A stretch of 64,000 nt of DNA from Thermosynechococcaceae cyanobacterium Okahandja (GTDB lineage Bacteria; Cyanobacteriota; Cyanobacteriia; Thermosynechococcales; Thermosynechococcaceae). A program made the position numbers and the translations under genes. The stretch covers positions 1,860,001 through 1,924,000 of the forward strand of contig CP136945.1 in the NCBI GenBank assembly GCA_041530395.1, read 5' to 3'. This document shows, piece after piece, positions 20,228 through 27,861 of this stretch (positions are counted from its first letter, which is position 1; each line of letters begins with the position of its first letter). Under the pieces are notes generated by a model. The model made no database searches. It saw nothing but the letters and a program-made list of their open reading frames with translations, and was not told the DNA's origin.

Positions 20228-20316
20228 GACTGCATTAGTGGGCATGGCACAGAATCATTTCAACGATACTTGAGCAACTTGAAACGCACCACCTTTTACC
20301 AATGCAAGCGGGAAAG

Positions 20317-20340
20317 CCCCCACTTCGGAATAAGTGGGGG
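20317..20340. repeat. Left-end hairpin of decayed TnpB element
   Basis: CCCCCACTT at 20317-20325 pairs perfectly with AAGTGGGGG at 20332-20340 across a six-base loop. A TTTTAC tract lies about 20 bases upstream (target-site-like for this family). Confidence 0.75.
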
Positions 20341-20432
20341 ATGAAAGCCGAGCTAATGTTGTCCGGTCAATCTCGGCAAAATTAGCCAACAATGTCTGAC
20401 AACTAATCAGTACATTTCTTATAGTTACTCCC

Positions 20433-21603
20433 ATGGGTAAAGTAACCACGACACTCAAGCTAAAGTTCCTAAACCTGAATCGAGTAAAGGCAGATTTGTT
20501 TGCTCAGATGACGCAGGCATGCACCGATCTGGCAAACGAACTACTGAAACTGAGTCAGGCGGAACGGAGAAAGATGACCACGGCAAAGGTCGTCACTCCG
20601 CTCATGAGTGCAGTGGCAAATCAGGTGATTCGAGCAACAACCGCTCGGACAACCGTGAAGACGTTTAAGCGACTGCCCCCTGAAATCAACTGCCAGAACT
20701 GGAAGCTAGAGAAGAATGGTCGCACCTACTCGGTGTCATTCCCCACGCTCAAAGGGACTAAACGAGTCCGCTCATGCCCACTATCAGAACATTCTAGACC
20801 GGCTAATCGGCCAGGACGGAACGGTAAAGGGTGGGTCACTGAAGATCGTGCAGATGCGAGGGCAATGGTACGCGCTGATTTCGGTCACAGAGGAAGTTCC
20901 AGATGTGCCGTCATCCACCCGTGTGGGAGTAGATCGAGGACAGAACAACTTAGCGGTTGCGGTGCTGCCCAATGGTCAGTGTCTCTTTTTTCATGGTCGT
21001 CACGTCAAACACCTTCGCAGACAGTATCAACGGCTCTACCAAGACTTGCAAAAGGCGGGAAAATGGAGAGCCTTAAAGCGGCTGAAGCGATCTGAATCGC
21101 GGTGGATGAGCGAGATCAATCATGCCATCAGCAAACAGATTGCCGATTTTGCCGATCGCCATGATGCGGATGTGGTGTTGGAAGACCTGAAAGGGATTCG
21201 CCAAACCAGCCGGCAGCGCCAGAAAAATAAGTCAGACGCAGGCGAGAACCGGGATCGTTGGGCGTACTTTCAACTGGGGCAATATATCCAGTACAAGGTA
21301 GCGAAACGGGGACGGCAAACGCACATTAGACCTGCGCCTTATACCAGCAAATCTGACCACCGCAACGGCATCATCGGTAAGCGTGATAAGCATCAGTTCA
21401 TTGGATTTGACGGGTATCAGTGCAACGCCGATTGGAATGCCGGAGTTAATTTGAGTCAGTGGGATGGATTTGCCTGCCCGTTGGGGCTATATGTTCTTGC
21501 GGGTGGGGTGCTTGAAGCCCCCCAGAGCTTCGCCTCAGACTCGTTAGAAGTAGCGAGTATGCAACTCAGTGAATACGCTCCGACTTCGGTTGGAGTGGGC
21601 TAG
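20433..21603 (+). pseudogene. tnpB: tnpB with internal frameshift and lost zinc ribbon
   Basis: The 5' part reads from ATG 20433 (MGKVTTTLKLKFLNLNRVKA) to about 20765 (FPTLKGTKRV), then continues in the +1 frame (AHYQNILDRLIGQDG and on) to 21603, so one frameshift near 20760-20775 separates the N-terminal domain from the RuvC part. In the second part the RuvC acidic residues remain: Asp in RVGVDRGQNNLAV, Glu in VVLEDLKGIR and Asp in CNADWNAGVN. The zinc-ribbon cysteines have gone: SDHRNG replaces the CxxC block and FIGFDGYQC the second. I call it a pseudogene; a deliberate split or RNA-editing-type rescue is unlikely. An RNA-binding remnant cannot be excluded. Confidence 0.82.
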
Positions 21604-21613
21604 AACTGGGAAT

Positions 21614-21644
21614 CCCCCACCTCTTAGCGAAGCCTAGGTGGGGG
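21614..21644. repeat. Right-end hairpin of decayed TnpB element
   Basis: CCCCCACCT at 21614-21622 pairs with AGGTGGGGG at 21636-21644. It may also terminate transcription from both sides, since it lies between convergent genes. Confidence 0.75.
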
Positions 21645-21648
21645 AGCT

Positions 21649-22536
21649 TCAAATAAGAAAGTAACGCCGCAGGCCATAGATCATCCACTCCGGCACTTCA
21701 AGGTGCGGCAGCACCCCTGCCTCTGGGATACGATAAAACCCTTGAATTCGATCTGGGGCACTGGCGTAAAGCCGCTCACCAAGGGAAAGGGGAGTGAGTT
21801 TTGCCGCTTCGCCCCAAAAGATCACCGTGGGGGTTTGTAGCTGCGGCAAATACTGGCTCAGATCAAAAGACAAATTGCCCTTGAGGGTACTCAAGGCGGC
21901 CCATTCTGCACCATAGCGGCAGGCGGATTCCAGATAGGCGGCAACGGTTTCCTCCCGCAGGCGTTGGGGGTTGGCAAACAAAAACTGGGTCAGGAAATTA
22001 CGAACGGCAAGGGGGTTGGCTGCCGCTGCCGCATAGATAAGCCGATCAAGGGCTGGCACACTGAGGATAGCCCGCGCTAACCCTTGACCTTGATCTTCGC
22101 CAAAATCATTGAAGCCACTGGGACACACTAAGCACAGATGACTGAAGAGATGGGGCTGTTGAATTGCTAGCCGTACCACAATGCCCGCGGTCAGGGAAGA
22201 GGCCACCACCCGTGCTGGCGTGCCCACCATCCGTAGTAGCTCGGCAATCATCAGCCAATAGTCACTGCTGTAGTACTCCCGCGCCGGATGATCCGAGGCA
22301 CCCCAACCAATCAAGTCAGGGGCAATCACTCGATAGCGACTGGCAAAGGCAGGATAGACCTGCGACCATTCATAGTGGCTTGAGCCGCCCCCAAGGCTGT
22401 GTAAAAAAATGAGGGGCGGGCGTTCAAGGCTGTTACCCCAGTAGCGATCGCTAGCGGTGTAATACACCAACTTGCCACTGCTCGTCGTTAGGGTTTGAGC
22501 CACAAAAGTGGGCGGGCAAAAGGCCGTGCTCGGCAT
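21649..22536 (-). CDS. Alpha/beta-fold hydrolase
   Basis: A protein of 295 residues from ATG 22536 (TTG codons further upstream at 22548 and 22545 are possible). The core has PPLIFLHSLGGGSSHYEW (oxyanion HG-like loop), a conserved PDLIGWGASDHP block and a nucleophile elbow VVASSLTAGIVVRLA, where the usual GxSxG is reduced to AxSxT. The late acid (FWGEAAKLTPL) and a His near the C-terminus (GVLPHLEVPEW) are present. Substrate unknown; cyanobacterial relatives are generic hydrolases. Its TGA stop lies in the terminal bases of the adjacent IS right end, so the last residues may have been changed by the insertion. Confidence 0.85.
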   Translation of the reverse strand: MPSTAFCPPTFVAQTLTTSSGKLVYYTASDRYWGNSLERPPLIFLHSLGGGSSHYEWSQVYPAFASRYRVIAPDLIGWGASDHPAREYYSSDYWLMIAELLRMVGTPARVVASSLTAGIVVRLAIQQPHLFSHLCLVCPSGFNDFGEDQGQGLARAILSVPALDRLIYAAAAANPLAVRNFLTQFLFANPQRLREETVAAYLESACRYGAEWAALSTLKGNLSFDLSQYLPQLQTPTVIFWGEAAKLTPLSLGERLYASAPDRIQGFYRIPEAGVLPHLEVPEWMIYGLRRYFLI

Positions 22537-22656
22537 ACCAATCAACAATCCAAATCACTACGGCAGTGAGACCCTTAGCCTAGGCGGCGTAGGAGCGTCT
22601 CTGATAAACTATTTAGATTAGCTAGATTAGTTGCCTAAAAGCATTTTGTGTCATCT

Positions 22657-22908
22657 ATGGTTACCCCTGAACAACTCACACAACTGATCCGAACTACGCT
22701 GCCGGATGCCATTGTCCACGTGCAGGACTTGACGGGCGGTGGCGATCACTACGAGGCAGTGGTTGTCTCTGCGGCCTTTGAAGGCAAACGGCTGGTACAG
22801 CAACATCAATTAGTGTACCGTGGCCTTAATGGCGTAATGGCCACAAATGAACTGCACGCCCTTTCCCTGAAAACCTATACGCCAGATCAATGGGCAGCAA
22901 CTCGCTAA
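22657..22908 (+). CDS. BolA-family protein
   Basis: An 83-residue BolA/IbaG-like protein. The sequence [20 protein letters not shown] leads into the class signature [31 protein letters not shown], with the conserved His of LVQQHQ and the C-terminal [13 protein letters not shown]. BolA proteins form [2Fe-2S] bridged heterodimers with CGFS monothiol glutaredoxins, and exactly such a glutaredoxin gene follows 49 bases downstream. A GTG at 22648 is an alternative start. The pair probably acts in Fe-S trafficking or iron sensing. Confidence 0.92.
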   Translation: MVTPEQLTQLIRTTLPDAIVHVQDLTGGGDHYEAVVVSAAFEGKRLVQQHQLVYRGLNGVMATNELHALSLKTYTPDQWAATR

Positions 22909-22957
22909 ACTGAGTGTAGCCCCTTTACAGTTGTCTCCTTTACGTAGGCAAACAACG

Positions 22958-23281
22958 ATGACCCCAGAACTCCAAGCCAAAATTGACAACCTTGTCAAAA
23001 ACAATAAAATTATTGTTTTCATGAAGGGCAGTAAGCTGATGCCCCAGTGCGGCTTCTCCAACAATGCCGTACAAATTCTCAACGCCTTGGGGGTGCCCTA
23101 CACCACCGTCGATGTCCTAGAGGATTTTGAAATTCGCCAAGGCATTAAAGAGTACTCCAACTGGCCCACGATCCCCCAAGTGTATATCAATGGCGAGTTT
23201 ATCGGCGGCTCGGATATTCTGATTGAGCTATACCAAAGTGGCGAACTGCAACAGCTTGTCGAAGTGGCACTTGCGTCTTAG
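22958..23281 (+). CDS. grxD: Monothiol glutaredoxin (Grx4/Grx5 class)
   Basis: A 107-residue CGFS-type glutaredoxin. The cluster-ligating Cys31 is in [33 protein letters not shown] carries the cis-Pro and the glutathione-binding GG(S)D motif. Such proteins hold a labile [2Fe-2S] cluster with glutathione and pass it to carriers, rather than reduce disulfides. ATG 22958 is chosen over an upstream in-frame TTG because the family begins shortly before the [11 protein letters not shown] helix. Operon partner: the BolA gene. Downstream lies the GC-rich repeat copy 2 and then convergent hspA. Confidence 0.95.
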   Translation: MTPELQAKIDNLVKNNKIIVFMKGSKLMPQCGFSNNAVQILNALGVPYTTVDVLEDFEIRQGIKEYSNWPTIPQVYINGEFIGGSDILIELYQSGELQQLVEVALAS

Positions 23282-23290
23282 CTCCTCTCG

Positions 23291-23375
23291 CGAAAGCCCC
23301 GCACCCTAACCCTAAACCCCCCAACCCCCGCACGCGGGGGCAAGGGGGCAGCGACAAGGTCGGTGTCGGGAGTAC
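23291..23375 (+). repeat. GC-rich palindromic repeat, copy 2 (solo)
   Basis: The 95 bases between grxD and hspA consist of a copy of the repeat found at the 3' end of the tnpB at 9.1 kb. Bases 23323-23350 are identical to the reverse complement of 9133-9160, with weaker similarity on both flanks. The palindrome CCCCCGC-AC-GCGGGGG may serve as bidirectional terminator for the convergent genes. It is either a solo IS right end or a dispersed intergenic repeat. Confidence 0.8.
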
Positions 23376-23376
23376 G

Positions 23377-23814
23377 TCACCCAAGGTTCACTTTCACCAC
23401 ACGGTTTTTCTCTTCTTCCGCTTTCGGCAGCGTCAAGTGCAGGATGCCGTCTTTATAGTCTGCCGTGACAGCGGTATTTTGAATCCGTACCGGTAAGGGA
23501 ATCACCCGTTGGAACTTGCCGTAGCGGAATTCGCTGCGTTTGATGCCGTTGCTTTCGCTGTGGGTTTCAGACTTGCGTTCGCCGCTGATAGCCACAGCTT
23601 CGCTCGTGACTTGTACATCCAGTTCTTTGGCATCAATGCCCGGTAGTTCAACCTTGAGCAATAGCGCTTCTGGGGTTTCTTCTAGCTCGGCAGCCGGTAA
23701 AAAGTGGCTTTCGCTGGCGCGATCGCTCAGGGGCATCAGTTCATCAAACAGGCGATTCATTTGGCGTTGTAGGGTGTCAATTTCCCGAAACGGTTCCCAA
23801 CGTACAAGTGCCAT
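23377..23814 (-). CDS. hspA: Small heat shock protein HspA (Hsp20)
   Basis: A 145-residue alpha-crystallin-type chaperone that binds unfolding proteins and thylakoid membranes under heat. The N-terminus MALVRWEPFREIDTLQRQMN is as I remember cyanobacterial HspA. The alpha-crystallin domain (PEALLLKVELPGIDAKELDV, then GKFQRVIPLP and ADYKDGILHLTLPKAE) and the C-terminal anchor region (NRVVKVNL) follow. ATG 23814 is preceded by GGGAGGA with ideal spacing; earlier in-frame codons are leader. Upstream, a TATAAA-like box and an inverted repeat at 23864-23918 lie in a 205-base non-coding stretch that could hold heat-responsive control. Confidence 0.95.
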   Translation of the reverse strand: MALVRWEPFREIDTLQRQMNRLFDELMPLSDRASESHFLPAAELEETPEALLLKVELPGIDAKELDVQVTSEAVAISGERKSETHSESNGIKRSEFRYGKFQRVIPLPVRIQNTAVTADYKDGILHLTLPKAEEEKNRVVKVNLG

Positions 23815-23863
23815 AACAATGTCCTCCCATATGACTCGATTTGCCCAAGGGGTATGCCACAGA

Positions 23864-23918
23864 GGCAACAGATAAATTTGTTTATATTGGCCACCTGATG
23901 ATGCCTGTTATCTGTGCC
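23864..23918. promoter_or_regulatory. Inverted repeat upstream of hspA
   Basis: GGCAACAGATAA (23864-23875) and TTATCTGTGCC (23908-23918) are inverted copies apart from one extra A, with a 32-base spacer containing a TTTATATTGG tract. Position 50-105 bases upstream of the hspA ATG fits an operator or a structured leader. Not a CIRCE element. Confidence 0.4.
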
Positions 23919-24019
23919 TTTTGCCTGTGGCCTACTTTTAGTCTAGAGGATGCAAAGTCTTCTGCAAGTAGGGTTTCACGCCCTTTAGAGGTTCCTTTTT
24001 CCGAACTGCCACAGCAGGC

Positions 24020-24646
24020 TCAGGTAGCTAGGGCAGTGGTGGCATCCGCCTCAACCACAATAGATTGCAAAACCTGTTGGCCATTAGCAATGACCCCTGC
24101 CCCCCGCAAAAAGCCAAGGTTCGCCCCCGGGCACAGGTAGGCGAGGGGACGCTGGGCACAAAATGCCTGCAGTGCTTTCAAGCTGCGGATTTGTCGTGGC
24201 CAATGAAAGGTTTTAGCGGTTTTTAAGGGCAGGAGGTTGCCACTGGGGCTAGGGAGCAAATGCCGCCCGGTAAAGAGCACGCCCCCCTGCTCGCGCCAAT
24301 ACACGCAACAACTGCCCGGGGAGTGGCCGGGGGTCCAGAGGATCTCTAGGGTGGGGGTGAGGGCACAGTAGTCTGTAACGGTGGTCACGCTTAGGTTGGG
24401 GAGCAAGTAGGCTTCTTGGGCATGGATGATGACGTCGCATTCAAAGGTGCGCTGAAACTCCCGCACGTGGGCGATCGCCCCCCGATGGGTCAGAATCAAC
24501 CGCTTGAGTCCCCCCTGCTGAACCAACCACGCGGCTGTGGGTTCCCCCCACCATGGCGCATCAATCAGGGTATTGCCATCCTTTTCTACAATGAGATAAG
24601 CCGTTCCCCCTAAGGTCTCGCGATTTGGCGCAAACCCATAGACCAT
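24020..24646 (-). CDS. MBL-fold protein with degenerate metal site
   Basis: A 208-residue protein of the metallo-beta-lactamase fold from ATG 24646 (MVYGFAPNRE). Strand order is recognisable: TAYLIVEKDGNTLIDAPWW, RLILTHRGAIAHVREFQ, LEILWTPGHSPGSCCVYW, GGVLFTGRHLLPSPSG and AYLCPGANLGFL. The HxHxDH motif is replaced by HRGAIAH, the bridging Asp of FTGD is Arg, and the last His (PGH) is Ala. Only the H of TPGHS matches a canonical ligand. It is thus either non-catalytic or uses other residues. It diverges from the site-2 protease gene with 54 bases between starts, suggesting a shared control region. Confidence 0.8.
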   Translation of the reverse strand: MVYGFAPNRETLGGTAYLIVEKDGNTLIDAPWWGEPTAAWLVQQGGLKRLILTHRGAIAHVREFQRTFECDVIIHAQEAYLLPNLSVTTVTDYCALTPTLEILWTPGHSPGSCCVYWREQGGVLFTGRHLLPSPSGNLLPLKTAKTFHWPRQIRSLKALQAFCAQRPLAYLCPGANLGFLRGAGVIANGQQVLQSIVVEADATTALAT

Positions 24647-24700
24647 TGGTAATACCTGACGGGGGAGTTTCTGTTGTTGAGCCACAGGGTACCGCAACGT

Positions 24701-26122
24701 ATGACATGGATATCCCTTATTGTATTGGGTCTGGTTTTGCTGTTGATTGTGCGGCAAAGTGCGGCTCGGGTCAGTCAAACCCCCTGGTGGCTGTTGTGGC
24801 TGGTGCTGATGCTACCAGCATTTTTTATTGCCGGTTGGATGGCGCTCTACGGTAACACACCGGTTCCCTCTGGCTGGCTGATTTTACTGTTTGTGACCAG
24901 TTCGGTACTCTACCTTGTGCTGTTACGCCGTGGCCAGCAAGCGGCTCCGGCTCCGCCCCTGCCGGTGGAAGAGCCACCCAAGCTCTTGAACCGCGATGAA
25001 GAGGCGCAACTCCAGAATTGTTTCCCGTGGGGCATTTACTATCTGCAACAAATTGAGTATCGTCCGCAGGCGGTCATTTGCCGTGGTCAAATGCGCGGTG
25101 AAGCCAACCATGTGTATCAAACGGTGGCGCGCAACATTGCTCAACGCTTTGGCGATCGCTTTTTGGTGATGTTTCAGATGGGCATCAGCAATAAACCGTT
25201 TTTTGCCCTCATTCCCCGCGATCGCCTCCCTCAACCCCAGCAACTCTGGCGACCGGGGTTGAGCCTTGGCTTGCTAGCGCTCACGTTTTTGACAACAACC
25301 CTTGCGGGGCTGGCGTTGGTGGCACCGGACTTAACGACGGCAGAACTGCGCCAGAATCCTGATGTGCTCTGGCAAGGCTTGCCCTACAGCATTGGCCTAC
25401 TCTTAATCTTGGGCATCCACGAACTGGGGCACTTGGTGACTGCCCTCTACTATCGGGTGAAGGCCACGCTGCCCTACTTTATTCCCCTCCCCTTTGCCAT
25501 GGGTACCCTTGGTGCGTTTATCCAGATGCGATCGCCCATTCCCCATCGCCGTGCCCTGTTTGACATTAGTGTGGCCGGACCGTTGGCTGGGTTGGTGGTC
25601 ACGCTGCCGCTGCTGATTTGGGGACTGCACCAGTCAGACATTGTGGCACTGCCGACCCAGAGTAGCGAAAACTCCCTGAATCCGCAGGCTCTGAACCCCC
25701 GCATTTCAATTCTTTTTGCCCTCATTGCCAAGGCGGTCTTTGGCCGTGCCCTCACAGAAGACAGTGTCCTGAATTTACACCCACTGGCGATCGCCGGGGT
25801 GCTGGGGCTAGTGGTAACGGCCTTGAACCTGATGCCCGTGGGGCAGTTGGATGGTGGCCATATGGTTCACGCCATGTACGGCCATCGGGCGGGTGCGGTC
25901 ATCGGTCAAGTGAGCCGTTTACTGGTGCTAATTCTCTCGTTTGTTCAGCCGTGGCTCTTTATTTGGGCACTGATTCTCTTTTTCTTGCCCGCCTTTGATG
26001 AACCCGCCCTCAATGACGTGAGTGAACTGGACAACTGGCGTGATAGCTTGGGGCTGATGGCGCTTGTCCTGCTGTTGCTGATTATTTTTCCGGTACCTAG
26101 GCCGTTAGCGGCATTGCTGTAG
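24701..26122 (+). CDS. Site-2 protease family membrane metalloprotease
   Basis: A 473-residue polytopic protein of the M50/site-2 protease family. Two N-terminal helices (ISLIVLGLVLLLIVRQ; WWLLWLVLMLPAFFIAGWMA) precede a soluble domain of about 130 residues, then a core with HELGHLV (zinc ligands and catalytic Glu near residue 239) and LMPVGQLDGGH (third ligand Asp near 383). The architecture resembles cyanobacterial and plastid EGY-type proteases that process membrane proteins. ATG 24701 fits the first helix; TTG 24674 is a longer alternative overlapping the divergent gene. Substrate unknown. Confidence 0.9.
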   Translation: MTWISLIVLGLVLLLIVRQSAARVSQTPWWLLWLVLMLPAFFIAGWMALYGNTPVPSGWLILLFVTSSVLYLVLLRRGQQAAPAPPLPVEEPPKLLNRDEEAQLQNCFPWGIYYLQQIEYRPQAVICRGQMRGEANHVYQTVARNIAQRFGDRFLVMFQMGISNKPFFALIPRDRLPQPQQLWRPGLSLGLLALTFLTTTLAGLALVAPDLTTAELRQNPDVLWQGLPYSIGLLLILGIHELGHLVTALYYRVKATLPYFIPLPFAMGTLGAFIQMRSPIPHRRALFDISVAGPLAGLVVTLPLLIWGLHQSDIVALPTQSSENSLNPQALNPRISILFALIAKAVFGRALTEDSVLNLHPLAIAGVLGLVVTALNLMPVGQLDGGHMVHAMYGHRAGAVIGQVSRLLVLILSFVQPWLFIWALILFFLPAFDEPALNDVSELDNWRDSLGLMALVLLLLIIFPVPRPLAALL

Positions 26123-26141
26123 CGAGCCGATAAAAAAATAT

Positions 26142-26505
26142 GATGAGTTAGACGTAAGCCGGGTTCTGTTCGAGGGTGGTTATCTATCTGGGACACCTGT
26201 TACCAAGTGCCTCTAGCGGCTCTGGCTAGCCAAGGACTGGGGAAAAGACCAACCCTGATCCTTTAGCGCTAGCACACCTTGCTTCCAGCCGGGGTTTGCC
26301 GAGCCAACACCTCTCGATGTTGCTGGTGCGCTCTTACCGCACCGTTGCACCCTTACCTGTGAGGTTTCCCTCCATCGGCGGTATATTTCTGTGGCACTAT
26401 CCTCGCGGTCACCCGCACTGGGCGTTACCCAGCAAGCTTGGTCTTTCGGAAGCCCGGACTTTCCTCAGGAGTGGGGTACTCCCGCAACCACCGCGCTAAC
26501 TCATC
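26142..26505 (-). ncRNA. rnpB: RNase P RNA
   Basis: The catalytic RNA of RNase P, which matures tRNA 5' ends. Terminal helix P1 is exact: 5' GATGAGTTAG (complement of 26496-26505) pairs with 3' CTAACTCATC (complement of 26142-26151). Close to the 5' end is the conserved AGGAAAGTCCGGGC block (CR-I, P4 5' half), and near the 3' end GAACCCGGCTTACGTC. Size of about 364 nt fits a type A bacterial RNA. Its 5' end is only 5 bases from the stop of the DUF928 gene on the same strand, so its promoter must lie inside that gene or the RNA is processed from a joint transcript. Confidence 0.96.
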
Positions 26506-26509
26506 GCTA

Positions 26510-27247
26510 CTATTGTACAGATTGTACAAGGGGTGCTTGGGCAATGGCCTCGAGGCCAACGGCACTGAGAACCGCCTGCCACTCACTGCGGGCTATCTCT
26601 TTGGTGGTGGTTTGCCGTTGCAGATCCGCAAGAATCGCTAAGGTTTCGTACCAAAGTCCGGCATCGGCAGCGGCACTGAGGCGATCGCCCGCGTTATTTG
26701 CCGCCAGCTTTTTCGCCAAGTCACTACTGGGCTGAATCCGCGCCACAACACCGCTCACGGAGATCATTGCCGACGGATCATCTGCATCGGCACCGCACAG
26801 CAGGGTAAAGAACCAGCGATAGTCTTCCCCTGGGTTGAGGTCTGTTGTGGGCTGCAGAGCCAGCACCCCGGGCTCAGTGGGCAAATCCACAACGCGGGTA
26901 CTCACTTCGCGGTTCTGAGCATCAAGAATAACCAACTCCCCTTGGCGAGCGGTACTGGTGGGCACAAACACAAAGAATGTGGGCTTAGCCGCCGCGGTTT
27001 GCCCCAGATTCGTGGTTGGCAAGAGTGCCGTTAAGCGTTGGTTCCCTATCACGCAACTGCCGCGGGTTGCACCACCAAAACGGTTGCCGGGCACCCCCCG
27101 ATTCGGCAGATTCGCCCGCAGCCGCGCCGCTAAACTACTGGCTTGGCTGGCAACCATCGGAGCCGACTGAGCAACCGCAAGCCCCCCTATAGTCAAGGGC
27201 AAAAGGCTCAGAGCAAGAGCGGGAACAAGCACACCAAAGCGACGCAT
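26510..27247 (-). CDS. DUF928 exported protein
   Basis: A 245-residue protein with signal peptide (MRRFGVLVPALALSLLPLTI, cleavage after AVAQSA). The mature part contains a DUF928-type module: TRGSCVIGNQRLTALLPTTN, PTFFVFVPTSTARQGELVIL and EDYRWFFTLLCGADADDPS, then a helical tail (LAADAGLWYETLAILADL-type). DUF928 proteins are common in cyanobacteria, often beside CHASE2 or filamentous-haemagglutinin genes; the function is unknown. ATG 27247 has GGAGAA at proper distance. It is unusual in lying directly upstream of rnpB. The 3' end of its frame leaves no room for a separate promoter. Confidence 0.85.
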   Translation of the reverse strand: MRRFGVLVPALALSLLPLTIGGLAVAQSAPMVASQASSLAARLRANLPNRGVPGNRFGGATRGSCVIGNQRLTALLPTTNLGQTAAAKPTFFVFVPTSTARQGELVILDAQNREVSTRVVDLPTEPGVLALQPTTDLNPGEDYRWFFTLLCGADADDPSAMISVSGVVARIQPSSDLAKKLAANNAGDRLSAAADAGLWYETLAILADLQRQTTTKEIARSEWQAVLSAVGLEAIAQAPLVQSVQ

Positions 27248-27384
27248 GGATTCATTCTCCTTGAGCAACCAACGATATGTTCCCACCATAGAGCCACACG
27301 CGGTACAGTTCTGTGAGATAACGCGGTTACTGGTGGTGAAGTTGCTCACCGGTTACGGGTGATCGCGATCACTTTAAGGCCGGT

Positions 27385-27858
27385 TTAGGTGGGTGTGGCG
27401 GCCAGTTCCCTGAGCACCTCAAGGGCTTTGTCGATGTGGCCGTTGAAGTTCAACATAGCATCAAACACGTAGCGCACAACACCGGCCTTGTCAATCACGT
27501 AGGTCACCCGCCCCGGAAACAGGCCAAAGAGGGTAGAAGCGCCGTACTGCTGCCGCACCTGATTGCCGGGGTCACTGAGGACTAAAAATGGCAGTTGATG
27601 GTGGCTCTGAAAGCCTTTTTGTTTCTCTAGGGGGTCGCCACTAATGCCAATGACCTCAGCGTCTAGCTCTTGAAACACGCTATAGGCATCGCGAAAGGCG
27701 CACGCTTGAATGGTGCAGCCCGGGGTTTCCGAGGCTGGGTAAAAGTAAAGGACAACATTCTTGCGTCCTTGAAAGTCCGATAGGCGCACAGTCTGACCAT
27801 TGGCGGCCTGCAGTTCAAAATCCGGGGCGCGATCGCCCACTTGAATTGTCGAAGCCAT
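27385..27858 (-). CDS. Peroxiredoxin, Bcp/PrxQ type (2-Cys)
   Basis: A 157-residue cytosolic thiol peroxidase. Peroxidatic Cys48 and resolving Cys53 appear in TPGCTIQACAFRDAY, the classical atypical 2-Cys PrxQ arrangement, unlike the exported paralogue at 15.9 kb that lacks the second cysteine. The remaining fold signatures (LYFYPASETPG, VIGISGDPLEKQKGF, RVTYVIDKAGVVRYVF) are in place. It is 3 bases downstream of the DUF2996 gene on the same strand, so the two form an operon. Confidence 0.93.
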   Translation of the reverse strand: MASTIQVGDRAPDFELQAANGQTVRLSDFQGRKNVVLYFYPASETPGCTIQACAFRDAYSVFQELDAEVIGISGDPLEKQKGFQSHHQLPFLVLSDPGNQVRQQYGASTLFGLFPGRVTYVIDKAGVVRYVFDAMLNFNGHIDKALEVLRELAATPT

Positions 27859-27861
27859 GCC

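Larger units (their letters stand above)
20310..21650 (+). mobile_element. Decayed TnpB element with both hairpin ends
   Basis: A plus-strand IS200/IS605-like element with a left-end hairpin at 20317-20340 and a right-end hairpin at 21614-21644 around a frameshifted tnpB. Both hairpins have nine-base perfect stems rich in C/G. The right end abuts the stop codon of the convergent alpha/beta hydrolase. No tnpA is present. Exact boundaries are approximate. Confidence 0.7.

Noticed and set aside
20308-21650. Repeats with hairpins as a possible CRISPR array
   Set aside because: There are only two different hairpins, no regular spacing and no cas genes; they are IS ends.
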